64,000 nt of DNA from a bacterium (GTDB taxonomy: Bacteria > Sumerlaeota > Sumerlaeia > SLMS01). This document shows, piece after piece, positions 1 through 8,591 of the stretch. The translations under genes were made by a program, and so were the position numbers. The stretch is from the NCBI GenBank assembly GCA_016125005.1, contig WGMQ01000012.1:62001-126000 (forward strand), in the 5' to 3' direction. Each line of letters opens with the position of its first letter. Positions within the stretch are counted from its first letter, which is position 1. A model generated the notes under the pieces. That model was not told the origin of the DNA, ran no database searches, and saw only the letters and a program-made list of their open reading frames with translations.

Positions 1-1
1 C

Positions 2-1135
2 TCGCTGGGCCGCGCGAAGCCAGCCAACCTGGATGATCTCGCGACCCTCATCTACAGCAGCGGCTCGACCGGCACTCCCAAGGGCGTGATGCTGACTCAC
101 TGGAACATCATCAGTAACATTGCAGGCACGTTGCAGTACGTCGAGTGCGATGGTCCTTCCGTGCGATTCCTCGGCGCCCTTCCCTTCTTTCACAGCTTCG
201 GTTACATGTCGACGCTCTGGCTCCCGCTGGTGCGGAAGGTCGGCGTTTCGTTCTACCCGAATCCGCTGGATGGCAAGGCAATCGGTGCCGTCGTTGAACG
301 CTACAAGGTGACCCATCTATTCGCCACACCAACCTTCCTGAGCACGTATATACGACGCGTCGAGCCCGGCCAGTTCGGCTCGCTGCGCTTCGTGCTCACC
401 GGTGCGGAGAAGCTGAAGGACTTCGTTGTCACGGGATTCCGCGAACGCTTCGGCATCGAACCGATAGAAGGCTTTGGCGCGACCGAGTGCTCGCCAGTGG
501 TGGCTCTCAACGGTCAGGACTATCGTGAGCCAGGGATCTATCAGGTCGGTACGAAGCGTGGCACCGTTGGCCAGCCGATCCCGGCGATGTGCGTCCGCAT
601 CGTCGACCTGACGACAGGCGAGCCGGTGGGCTCCGACCAATCGGGAATGCTTCTCGTCCGCGGCCACAGCGTCATGCAGGGTTACTACGGCCAGCCCGAG
701 AAGACCGCCGAGGCCTTCGAGCAGGGCTGGTATCGCACCGGCGATATTGCGTCGTTGGACGAGGATGGGTTCCTCACAATTCGTGATCGACTCGCCCGCT
801 TCTCGAAGATCGGCGGTGAGATGGTGCCGCACGTTCGCATCGAGGAGGCGCTCCATCTGGCCATCGGTACGACAGAAGTGGCCTTTGGCGTGACCTCCGT
901 TTCCGACGACAAGCGCGGGGAACGGATCGTGGTGCTCTACACCGTGCCTGAGGCGAAAGCGCGCGAGGCCTGCGACCAACTCTCACGGCCCGAGTTCAAC
1001 CTCCCGCCGCTCTGGATTCCCAAGTTCGCCGACTTCGTTCCCATCCCAGAAATTCCGGCGCTCGGTTCCGGTAAAATGGACCTGCGCGCGATGAAGTCCT
1101 TCGCGGCGGAGGCCGTGACGAAGCGCGGAGGCTGA
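2..1135 (+). CDS. Acyl-ACP synthetase (AMP-ligase) domain, Aas-like, 5' truncated
   Basis: The reading frame is open from base 2, so the N-terminus lies outside the window. It activates a fatty acid with ATP by adenylation. In Aas proteins the acyl group goes to ACP and then to lyso-phospholipid at the inner membrane. Visible ANL-superfamily motifs are the P-loop-like IYSSGSTGTPKG (A3) near the start of the fragment, EGFGATECSPVVALN (A5), WYRTGDIASLDEDGF (A7) and a C-terminal GKMDLRA region. The ATECSPVV variant is typical of Aas C-terminal domains rather than of long-chain acyl-CoA ligases. Whether an acyltransferase domain precedes it cannot be seen. It ends 78 bp before the polysaccharide operon. 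Confidence 0.85.
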   Translation, partial: SLGRAKPANLDDLATLIYSSGSTGTPKGVMLTHWNIISNIAGTLQYVECDGPSVRFLGALPFFHSFGYMSTLWLPLVRKVGVSFYPNPLDGKAIGAVVERYKVTHLFATPTFLSTYIRRVEPGQFGSLRFVLTGAEKLKDFVVTGFRERFGIEPIEGFGATECSPVVALNGQDYREPGIYQVGTKRGTVGQPIPAMCVRIVDLTTGEPVGSDQSGMLLVRGHSVMQGYYGQPEKTAEAFEQGWYRTGDIASLDEDGFLTIRDRLARFSKIGGEMVPHVRIEEALHLAIGTTEVAFGVTSVSDDKRGERIVVLYTVPEAKAREACDQLSRPEFNLPPLWIPKFADFVPIPEIPALGSGKMDLRAMKSFAAEAVTKRGG

Positions 1136-1213
1136 GGCCCGCCCAAGGAATCCGTTGTGCGCCTCATGCCAGCGGAGGTGAAATCAGCAGACGAACGTGG
1201 CGAGGAGTGTTGG

Positions 1214-2590
1214 ATGCGCGACCGCTTGGTGTGGATGACACGGAACCTCGGACTGGCGGTGATGATTGCCGTCATCGCCGTGGGATTGTGCTCCTACGGT
1301 TATGCGGCGGACGGAGCTGCACGAGCCTTCGCCTGGCTCTGCTGCGCGGTGCTCGGCACATTGGCAATGCCATGGCTCGTGATCGATGCCCGGCACTCCC
1401 ACGTCCGCAGTCTTCTGATGCTGATGCTGGTCATTGTCGCGTGGACGGGAGTTCAGTGCATTCCGCTCCCAATCACACTCGCTAACTTGACGAATCCCGG
1501 ATGGCATTTTTCCCTGACGGGCATGACCGCGACCTCGATTGCCCTGCCCTCTTCACTGCCGATCGCCCTAAATCCTGAGGCCGCGATCGCTGGTTGGCAC
1601 CAGGCGGTTGGATTCACGGCGTTCTTTGCTGCTGCCGCCATGATCGCCGCCTGGGGTGGGTGGCGGAGCATCGCCTGTCTGGCAGCAGCGCTCGGCCTGC
1701 TGGAAGGCGTGCTCGGCCTTGGTGGCATGGTGCTGGGCGCGGGGGGTCGCGCCTGGGGGGCGATCTATAATCCCAATCACCATGCAGCGCTCACTCTATC
1801 GGCCATTCCTCTCACGATTGCATTCCTCTGGAACCGTAACGAGGAACTACTTCTCAGCGAAGGCGATGGGCTCCTCGCCGGTCGTGACCCGGGTCTCATT
1901 GGCGTCGCGCTGCTGATGGCTGCACTCCTCGGTTGGCTGGGCGCCTTCTCGCGCGGATCGCTCATTCTCGGGATACCCCCGATAGTCGCCTGGGTCGCGT
2001 GGGAGTGGTGGAATTCGCGGGAGGAAGCGAGCGCCGATTCCAGCCTCATCCGCCGATGGGGAGGACCGCTCGCCGCAGCGACGCTCACAGTTCTCGTCCT
2101 TGTGGTCGGATCCGGAATCGAGGGTTTCGGCAGCCGCCTCGCGGGACAAAGTGAGGCCGACAGCGTCAACAGCCGTCCCGCACTCGTGCGAGCAACCGCT
2201 GCAGGTCTCATGGAAACGCGCCTAGTGGGACTTGGTCTGCATGGCACCGAGCCGACAATCAATCGCTTCGCGCAGTTCCCGACCCGACTCGAGCCGATCT
2301 ATACCCACAACGATTGGATGCAGTTCGTGGCGGAGATCGGACTCCCTGGACTGGCACTCCTGGCGATCGCCACGTTCTTCATGTGGCGCCGCAGACGTAT
2401 AGACACGCAGCAGATTGATCCCGCTCCCGCACGTCTGCGACGCGCGGCGGCGGTGGGGCTGATCTCCATGCTCATGCATGCGCTGGTCGACTTTCACCTG
2501 CGGATTCCACTGGTCGGAATGCAGGCACTTCTTCTGGCGACCATCGTGCTCACCCCTCCCAGTGCCATTCAGGCCGAAAGTACCGGCTGA
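1214..2590 (+). CDS. O-antigen ligase / polymerase-like membrane protein (WaaL/Wzy_C type)
   Basis: First gene of the polysaccharide operon. It is a polytopic inner-membrane protein with about 10-12 hydrophobic segments and a large periplasmic loop near the C-terminus. That loop carries the Wzy_C signature: SRPALVRAT, then THNDWMQFVAEIGLPGL, the H-N-D...E-x-G pattern seen in O-antigen ligases and polymerases that transfer undecaprenyl-linked glycans. A GTG at 1157 opens the frame, but the ATG at 1214 has a GAGGAG-type ribosome site a few bases upstream and starts just before the first hydrophobic helix, so I prefer it. The octamer GTATAGAC lies at 2397 and forces an ATA codon. Ligase versus polymerase cannot be decided from sequence. 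Confidence 0.75.
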   Translation: MRDRLVWMTRNLGLAVMIAVIAVGLCSYGYAADGAARAFAWLCCAVLGTLAMPWLVIDARHSHVRSLLMLMLVIVAWTGVQCIPLPITLANLTNPGWHFSLTGMTATSIALPSSLPIALNPEAAIAGWHQAVGFTAFFAAAAMIAAWGGWRSIACLAAALGLLEGVLGLGGMVLGAGGRAWGAIYNPNHHAALTLSAIPLTIAFLWNRNEELLLSEGDGLLAGRDPGLIGVALLMAALLGWLGAFSRGSLILGIPPIVAWVAWEWWNSREEASADSSLIRRWGGPLAAATLTVLVLVVGSGIEGFGSRLAGQSEADSVNSRPALVRATAAGLMETRLVGLGLHGTEPTINRFAQFPTRLEPIYTHNDWMQFVAEIGLPGLALLAIATFFMWRRRRIDTQQIDPAPARLRRAAAVGLISMLMHALVDFHLRIPLVGMQALLLATIVLTPPSAIQAESTG

Positions 2591-2595
2591 GGACC

Positions 2596-3636
2596 ATGAG
2601 GATCCTTCTGACAGCCGATCCCGAGCTTCCGGTCCCTCCCCCGCTCTACGGTGGAATCGAGCGGATAGTCGACTGGCTCGCACGCGAACTCGTTCAAATG
2701 GGCCACGAAGTGGGCCTTGTGGCCCATCGCGAATCGACGGTGGAGGGAGTAGCCCTGTTTCCTTGGCCGGGCCTACACTCCCGCTCACCGGGGGATGCCA
2801 TCCGCAACAGCATCCATCTTTCAAAGGTCGTCAGGCATTTTCAACCAGACATCCTGCATAGCTTCTCGCGACTTGTCTATCTGGCACCGCTTGCGACGAG
2901 TCGGGTGCCCCGGGTCATGAGCTTCCAGCGCCTGCCGACCGAAAGAACCGTCGCCATGTCGGCCCGACTACATGGACGTCGACTTGTCTATACAGGATGC
3001 AGCGAATGGATCAGCAGGGTCGGTCGGTCCGCGGGAGGAGTGTGGGAGACCATCCACAATGGCGTCGAGCTATCGCGCTATACGTTTGTCGGGGAAGTTC
3101 CCCGCGATGCTCCTCTGCTTTTCCTCAGTCGACTCGACCGGGTTAAGGCACCACATACCGCCATACGCATCGCCCTTGCCGACAGTCGGCGGATCGTCGT
3201 GGCAGGTAACTTCGCAGAGCGCGGACCCGATCGGGAGTACTTTGACAAGGAGGTCCGGCCCCTGCTCGACGAGCCGTTGGTCGAGTGGGTCGGTCCTGTG
3301 GACGATGTGCGGAAGAACGAGTTGCTTGGGAGAAGCGCAGCACTCCTCGTTCCCATCGAATGGGACGAGCCATTCGGCATCGTCTTCGTCGAGGCCCTTG
3401 CGTGTGGCACTCCCGTCATCTCGAATCCGAGAGGGGCAGTGCCGGAAATCGTCCGCCATGGCATCGAGGGCTTCACCGAACCGGGGGGCGAGGACCTCGG
3501 GTATCTGGCACGGCGCGCGCATTTGATCGATCGATCGGCATGCCGAGCCCGCGTCGAAAGCGCGTTCTCCTCATCCCATATCGCCGCACTGTATAGCAAT
3601 CTATACGAGCGACATGCAGGGAGTGCAGTCCGATGA
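2596..3636 (+). CDS. Group 1 (GT4-like) glycosyltransferase
   Basis: A 346-residue cytoplasmic GT-B-fold glycosyltransferase that probably adds one sugar to a lipid-linked glycan. The N-terminal Rossmann part carries the PPPLYGGIERIV motif typical of GT4 enzymes. The C-terminal donor-binding part has the E-x7-E signature EPFGIVFVEALACGTPVI followed by GAVPEIV. It begins 5 bp after the preceding gene and overlaps the next by 4 bp, so the operon appears translationally coupled. It carries GTCTATAC (2986) and a complete 16-bp GTATAG-N4-CTATAC dyad at 3591 near its 3' end. Sugar and acceptor specificity are unknown. Confidence 0.88.
   Translation: MRILLTADPELPVPPPLYGGIERIVDWLARELVQMGHEVGLVAHRESTVEGVALFPWPGLHSRSPGDAIRNSIHLSKVVRHFQPDILHSFSRLVYLAPLATSRVPRVMSFQRLPTERTVAMSARLHGRRLVYTGCSEWISRVGRSAGGVWETIHNGVELSRYTFVGEVPRDAPLLFLSRLDRVKAPHTAIRIALADSRRIVVAGNFAERGPDREYFDKEVRPLLDEPLVEWVGPVDDVRKNELLGRSAALLVPIEWDEPFGIVFVEALACGTPVISNPRGAVPEIVRHGIEGFTEPGGEDLGYLARRAHLIDRSACRARVESAFSSSHIAALYSNLYERHAGSAVR
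3591..3606. repeat. 16-bp dyad GTATAG-CAAT-CTATAC
   Basis: Perfect 6-bp inverted arms with a 4-nt spacer inside a glycosyltransferase gene, encoding YSNLY with AGC and CTA codons. It is one of the family of dyads described in the findings. Confidence 0.9.
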
Positions 3637-4895
3637 GCAGACGACTCTCCGTCCTTGCGGTATCGCCCCATTTTCCTCCGGTCAATGCGCCCGACCACCA
3701 GCGTCTCCGCACGTGCCTGCCCTACATGAAGGACCTGGGGATCGACATTCACGTGCTCGCCATCTCGCCCGAATCCGTTGAAGGACAGCCCCTCGACCAG
3801 TTTCTTCTGGAGCAACTACCCCGCGGAGTGCCGGTCACCCGCGTTCACGCAATTGCGGCGCGCGCGACGCGGTGGCTTGGCATTGGTAATGTTGCTCTCC
3901 GGGGGCTCGGAGCGCTCCATCAAGCCGCCTCGCGACTGATCAGGTCCCGGCACTTCGACCTCGCATTCTTCACCTCCACACAGTTTGCCTGCTATCCCTT
4001 GGGGCCCCTCTGGAAACGTCTATACGACCTCCCGTATATACTCGATTTCCAGGATCCCTGGGTTAATGACTACTACCTTCGCCCGGGAGCGCCGCCTCCA
4101 CCGGGAGGGTGGAAGTTTCACGTCATTCGCCGGATCAATACGTTGCTGCAAGAACCCACGGTGCGCGGCGCGGCAGGGATTATTCGCACAAGTGCGGGCT
4201 ATCGATTCCGAGGTCGTCGTTGTCCAGTTGCCACCATTCCCTTTGGCGCCAGCGAGGCCGACTTCTCGGCTGTGAGAAATCGCCTTCCCCCACGCGCCGG
4301 CGGACCTCACGTTCGCTGGGTCTCGGTCGGACGCGGAGGAGCTGACATGGCACGGGGTCTCAAGACGTTCTTTACCGGCCTCGCGGAGGCGAGAAGACGG
4401 GATCCTGCCGCATTCGCATCGCTTAAGGTGTACTTCATCGGCACCAGCTACGCGCCCCGCGGTACGGGAAGCCCATCGGTTCACCCGCTGGCAGTCGAAG
4501 CGGGCGTCGGCGACATGGTCATCGAGTCCACGGACCGGGTCGGTTACCGCGAGGCGATCGAGCAGATGCTGTCTGCGGACGGCCTGATCCTCCCCTGTTC
4601 CGACGACAGCCGATACAACCCATCGAAGCTGGCGGGACTGGCAATGGCGGGGCGCCCTGTGCTGGCCCTGGGACCCGAGGACGGTGAACTTGCCGTGAAA
4701 GTGACCGCCCTTGGCACTGGGAGGGTGCTCGACCGGGATGCATCCGTCGAGCAGGGTGCGATCGCGTGCCGCTGGCTGCTCGGGGCTGAAGCTCCTCAGC
4801 CTGATGAAGCTCTGCTCTATCCAATGACCGCGGAGTTCATGGCCAGGCGGATGGCGCGTTTTTTTCGCCGCGTTGCAGCGGAGCAGCGTCCATGA
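3633..4895 (+). CDS. Glycosyltransferase family 4-like protein
   Basis: A 420-residue protein starting VLAVSPHFPPVNAPDHQR, the usual first strand of a GT4 N-terminal domain. Its C-terminal half has a weaker donor-binding region (PCSDDSRYNPSKLAGLAMAG) in place of the canonical EPFG...E motif. In related proteins the YNPSKL pattern binds the nucleotide sugar while the second Glu is lost. It overlaps both neighbours by 4 bp (ATGA junctions). GTCTATAC lies at 4018, and a palindromic GTATATAC lies 16 bp further on. It is probably cytoplasmic and acts in the same glycan assembly line. The substrate cannot be predicted. Confidence 0.75.
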   Translation: MSRRLSVLAVSPHFPPVNAPDHQRLRTCLPYMKDLGIDIHVLAISPESVEGQPLDQFLLEQLPRGVPVTRVHAIAARATRWLGIGNVALRGLGALHQAASRLIRSRHFDLAFFTSTQFACYPLGPLWKRLYDLPYILDFQDPWVNDYYLRPGAPPPPGGWKFHVIRRINTLLQEPTVRGAAGIIRTSAGYRFRGRRCPVATIPFGASEADFSAVRNRLPPRAGGPHVRWVSVGRGGADMARGLKTFFTGLAEARRRDPAAFASLKVYFIGTSYAPRGTGSPSVHPLAVEAGVGDMVIESTDRVGYREAIEQMLSADGLILPCSDDSRYNPSKLAGLAMAGRPVLALGPEDGELAVKVTALGTGRVLDRDASVEQGAIACRWLLGAEAPQPDEALLYPMTAEFMARRMARFFRRVAAEQRP

Positions 4896-6388
4896 GCACG
4901 CGAGCGCTATGGAGCATTCCTTTCGAGGAACTTCTGGAAGCCCACCGACCCATGCTGCGATACGCGTGGGCATTCGCCATCGCAGCGATCGCGGTGGCGC
5001 TCCCGATCCAATGGGCTCAACCATCGTCTCTGGCGACCGTCGGGGTGCTGGCGGTCGTTGTTCTTGCCGTGCTCCCTTCATGGCTGTGGCTCACCGGTCG
5101 TGCGGTAGGCTTGCCAATCGTCCCCATTGTGGCACTGGGCGAGTTGATCATCTTTGCCTATCCTGTCTGGATAAATAGTGAGGCCATTTCCTACTACTCA
5201 GGCGAGGAGATACTCGGAGCCTGTCTGGCGGAGATCGCCTTCCTGGGGACCATGATCATCGCATGGCTCGCGGCGCAGTCACTCCCCGACCGGTCGACGC
5301 GGATTCTGGCGCTAAGGCTGGATGGCTTTGCCGACTCGGGACGGCAGTCGACACTGTTCCTCACCCTCCTGTCTTCCGCCTGCTTCTTCTCGGTCGCAGT
5401 CGCGGCCGGCTGGGCCTGGGATTACTTTTTTCAGTATGTCCCCAATGGTGTCTATACAGCCTTCCGACCGGCAGCAACGATCGCGGGTCTCTTGGGCATC
5501 TTCTTTCTTTCCATGGCTCACGGACGCAGACAGCTGTCTATACCTCAGCGTGTCATCTATCTATCTATTTTTCTACTCTACCTCGCCGCACTTGGGACAT
5601 CCATTCTGCTAAGTGCCCTCGCCATCCAGGTCCTGGCTTGGCTGGCTGGCTATACGCTTGGGCGCGGTCGCATCCCTTGGGTGATGGTCCTGGTCCTTCC
5701 GATGGTGCTGAATCTGCTGCACGTGGGAAAGTGGGAGATGCGCCGGGAGCACTGGGATCAGTTTGGCGGAGATGCAGACGTCATCGCTCCCACAGAGTAT
5801 CCGGCATTCTACGCCGATTGGTTCCGTTCCGGCTGGGAGGCCATCAGCAAGGAGGAGGAGCTCGCCGAGCCTGAGGATTCGACAAGCATCCTTGATCGTG
5901 CGAGTCTCGTGCAGATGTACCTTCTGGCCCAGAACAAGGCCCCGGCGGATGTTCCTTTTCTGGAGGGCGAGACATACGCCGTCATCCCGAAATTGATGAT
6001 TCCCCGCATCTTATGGCCCGACAAGCCACGTACCCACCTGGCGCAGGTTATCCTCAACGTTCACTTTGGCCGGCAGACGCTTGAAGACACAGCGCGCACC
6101 TACATCGCGTGGGGGATGCTGGCGGAATCATGGAGCAATTTCGGCATTTTCGGTCCGCCAGTTCTCGGCCTTGTTCTTGGCGGATTCCTCGGATGGGTCG
6201 CGAAGCTCGGCTATCGCGTACCCATGGGCTCAATGCGTTTTCTGCTGAGCGCCGTCGTCCTGCTTCTCTCCATCAATGCAACACAGCAGGTCATGAGCAT
6301 CTGGATCACGACCCTCTTTCAGGCACTGATCCCTGTCATCGGGGCATGCGTGCTGACGATGAGTCCTGTTGCAAGGCCGACGCCATGA
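4892..6388 (+). CDS. Wzy-like oligosaccharide repeat-unit polymerase (putative)
   Basis: A 498-residue polytopic membrane protein with roughly 11-13 hydrophobic stretches and a long hydrophilic segment (about residues 280-390) before the last helices. That topology, with the segment FGRQTLEDTARTYIAWGMLA followed by ESWSNFGIFGPPVLG, resembles Wzy repeat-unit polymerases. Those are too divergent for a motif-level call. It would join lipid-linked repeat units in the periplasm. It sits between glycosyltransferases and overlaps both neighbours by 4 bp. GTCTATAC occurs at 5450 and 5536. With the WaaL-like gene at 1214, the operon has two candidate polymerase/ligase proteins, a normal pairing for O-antigen or exopolysaccharide loci. 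Confidence 0.65.
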   Translation: MSTRALWSIPFEELLEAHRPMLRYAWAFAIAAIAVALPIQWAQPSSLATVGVLAVVVLAVLPSWLWLTGRAVGLPIVPIVALGELIIFAYPVWINSEAISYYSGEEILGACLAEIAFLGTMIIAWLAAQSLPDRSTRILALRLDGFADSGRQSTLFLTLLSSACFFSVAVAAGWAWDYFFQYVPNGVYTAFRPAATIAGLLGIFFLSMAHGRRQLSIPQRVIYLSIFLLYLAALGTSILLSALAIQVLAWLAGYTLGRGRIPWVMVLVLPMVLNLLHVGKWEMRREHWDQFGGDADVIAPTEYPAFYADWFRSGWEAISKEEELAEPEDSTSILDRASLVQMYLLAQNKAPADVPFLEGETYAVIPKLMIPRILWPDKPRTHLAQVILNVHFGRQTLEDTARTYIAWGMLAESWSNFGIFGPPVLGLVLGGFLGWVAKLGYRVPMGSMRFLLSAVVLLLSINATQQVMSIWITTLFQALIPVIGACVLTMSPVARPTP

Positions 6389-7560
6389 GGACACGCCTCG
6401 CAATCGTCACCACCCATCCGATCCAATACTATGCCCCTTGGTTTCGCCACATTGCGAGTGAGTCAGGTCTCGAGGTTCGCGTCTTCTACCTTTGGAACCC
6501 ATCCGCCGATTCCGCGTATGATCCCGGCTTTCAGCGGCAGGTCGAGTGGGACATTCCCCTCCTGGACGGTTATGATCATGTCTTTGTCCCAAACGAATCA
6601 AAGTCACCTGGGACCAGTAGCTTCCGTGGTATATACAATCCTTCGCTGTACCACGAACTGAGAGACTGGGGCCCTGATGTTCTCCTGATGATGGCTTACA
6701 ACTATCGGGGCCTGATTCCCTTCATTCTGCGTTGGCACCAATGCCCAATGCTGTTCAGGGGGGATTCGCATCGCCTGGTGCCACATCGCGGCCTCGTGGC
6801 CGCATTCAAGCGCTTCAGTCTACGTCACTTGTTCCGGAGGTTTTCCGCCTGTCTATACGTCGGTCAGGCCAACAAGGAGTACTATGTCGAACACGGAATA
6901 CCTCCTGAACGCCTCTTCTTTTCTCCGCACTGTATAGACATGGTCAGGTTTTCCAGCTTGAGGGATACCCAACATTCGCGGAGCAGTTTTGAGCTTCCTG
7001 TCGATTCCACCATCATCATGTTTGCGGGAAAGCTTCAGCCAAAGAAGAGACCGGACATGCTGGTCGACGCCTTCCGAGCTCTCGGGGACAGGGTTGATGT
7101 GACGCTTGTCATTGTGGGTTCAGGAGAACTTGAAACCTCCTTGAGGACTGCCGCCGGGAATGACGCAAGGATTCGATTCCTCCCCTTCCAGAATCAGTCG
7201 CGCATGCCCCAGCTCCTCTCGTGCGCCGATGTAGTGGTGCTGCCAAGCGAGGGATCCTCCGAAACGTGGGGACTCATCATCAACGAGGCACAAACACTAG
7301 GGAAGGCGGTCATCGTTTCGGATCATGTTGGATGCGCGCGAGACTTGGTGGTTGAGAAGGATGACGGGGCGCCGGGCATGATTTTCCCGGCGGGCTCGAC
7401 GGAGTACCTGACCGGTGCGATGAGGCGCCTCGCAGACGACGCGGAATTGCGCCGACGAATGGGTGAAGTCGGTCGTCGCCGTATTTCAGAGTACTCCTAT
7501 CACTCAGCAACGGCCGGCCTACTTGCCGCGATTCGCGCCGTTCGTGAACCACGGTCATGA
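6385..7560 (+). CDS. Group 1 (GT4-like) glycosyltransferase
   Basis: A 391-residue GT-B glycosyltransferase. I start it at the ATG at 6385, which overlaps the upstream stop as ATGA. A longer upstream frame exists but lies wholly inside the preceding gene. The N-terminus IVTTHPIQYYAPWFR is typical of a GT4 subfamily found in capsule and O-antigen clusters. The C-terminal part has LQPKKRPDML (start of the donor domain) and LPSEGSSETWGLIINEAQTL, the E-x7-E donor motif. Octamers at 6851 (GTCTATAC) and 6932 (GTATAGAC) fall in different reading frames, giving CLY and CID. The transferred sugar is unknown. Confidence 0.88.
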   Translation: MRTRLAIVTTHPIQYYAPWFRHIASESGLEVRVFYLWNPSADSAYDPGFQRQVEWDIPLLDGYDHVFVPNESKSPGTSSFRGIYNPSLYHELRDWGPDVLLMMAYNYRGLIPFILRWHQCPMLFRGDSHRLVPHRGLVAAFKRFSLRHLFRRFSACLYVGQANKEYYVEHGIPPERLFFSPHCIDMVRFSSLRDTQHSRSSFELPVDSTIIMFAGKLQPKKRPDMLVDAFRALGDRVDVTLVIVGSGELETSLRTAAGNDARIRFLPFQNQSRMPQLLSCADVVVLPSEGSSETWGLIINEAQTLGKAVIVSDHVGCARDLVVEKDDGAPGMIFPAGSTEYLTGAMRRLADDAELRRRMGEVGRRRISEYSYHSATAGLLAAIRAVREPRS

Positions 7561-8591
7561 GAATCGTCGCCCTCTTTCCTCAGCTGCTCGGGCCCGGCGG
7601 CGTCCAGCGATTCGGATGCGCGATGGCACGAGAGATCCAGGCCCTGGCCGATGAGCATGGTGGAAGCGCATCCATTCTTTCGCTTCTGGATCCGGACCAT
7701 GAGATGGAGGACGTCATCGTCCGCGGCTCCTCTGGGAATCGTGCTGCGTTCACCATCAAGGCAGGTCTTTTCCTGCCGCGGGCAGACCTTGTCTATATCG
7801 CACACCCAAATCTTTCCCCCCTGGCCCTTTGCCGCTCCTCCCACGCCATCGTCCATGCTCATGGCATAGAAGTTTGGAAGCCCATGAGCCGCTTGAGGCG
7901 ATCTGCCTTGCAACGTGTCGCGCTGGTTACCAGCAGTAGCGAGCACACACGCTCGATGGTGATGGATGTCCAAGGAAGAATTGGTGCGACGGAGGTGCTC
8001 CATCCCCCGGCGGACTCTGAACCGGTCCGGCAGAGATGGCGAGGTGACTTTGTGCTAACCGTCGCACGACTCAATAGGGACGACGTGGAAAAAGGTGTGG
8101 ATAGATTGATAGCAGTCTATACATCATTCGATTCTGCCCAACTACCTATCCTGAAGATCGTCGGCGATGGAGATGACAGACGTCGCCTCGAAGCCCTCGC
8201 GGCAGGATGCACCCGCATAGAGTTCCTCGGCAAGGTGTCGGACCGCACTCTCCGAGACTTGTACCGTGACTGTGGGGTCTTTGCCCTTCCGAGCACCAAG
8301 GAGGGCTTTGGCATGGTCTACGCCGAAGCGATGGGCTTCGGGCGCCCCGCCCTCGGCTGCCCTGCTGGCGGAGTCCCCGATGTCATCGCGGATGGCCGGA
8401 ATGGATTCTTGATCCCACAGGACGACACGTCCGGATGGCGCGATGCGATCATGCGCCTTTTTTCCGATGATGAACTGTATAGACAATTGTCCCAGTCGGC
8501 CCATGAGGACACCCGTGATCGGTTTTCCCGCGAGGCGTTTGGGCGCAGATTTCAATCACTGCTCCTTTCGGTCTTGGAGGCGAGGCGATGA
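7557..8591 (+). CDS. Group 1 (GT4-like) glycosyltransferase
   Basis: A 344-residue GT-B glycosyltransferase, coupled by 4-bp overlaps to both neighbours. The acceptor side begins VALFPQLLGPGGVQRFG, with the G-G-V-Q-R pattern common in GT4 enzymes. The donor side has VARLNRDDVEKGVDRLI and LPSTKEGFGMVYAEAMGFG, the E-x7-E motif, then PAGGVPDVI. It probably adds one sugar to the lipid-linked repeat unit on the cytoplasmic face. It holds GTCTATAC at 8115, which is also the right half of an imperfect dyad, and GTATAGAC at 8477 encoding LYRQ with a rare AGA codon. Confidence 0.9.
   Translation: MRIVALFPQLLGPGGVQRFGCAMAREIQALADEHGGSASILSLLDPDHEMEDVIVRGSSGNRAAFTIKAGLFLPRADLVYIAHPNLSPLALCRSSHAIVHAHGIEVWKPMSRLRRSALQRVALVTSSSEHTRSMVMDVQGRIGATEVLHPPADSEPVRQRWRGDFVLTVARLNRDDVEKGVDRLIAVYTSFDSAQLPILKIVGDGDDRRRLEALAAGCTRIEFLGKVSDRTLRDLYRDCGVFALPSTKEGFGMVYAEAMGFGRPALGCPAGGVPDVIADGRNGFLIPQDDTSGWRDAIMRLFSDDELYRQLSQSAHEDTRDRFSREAFGRRFQSLLLSVLEARR
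8107..8122. repeat. Imperfect dyad TGATAG-CAGT-CTATAC
   Basis: The left arm matches 5 of 6 and the right arm is the octamer GTCTATAC at 8115. The spacer is again 4 nt. Confidence 0.7.
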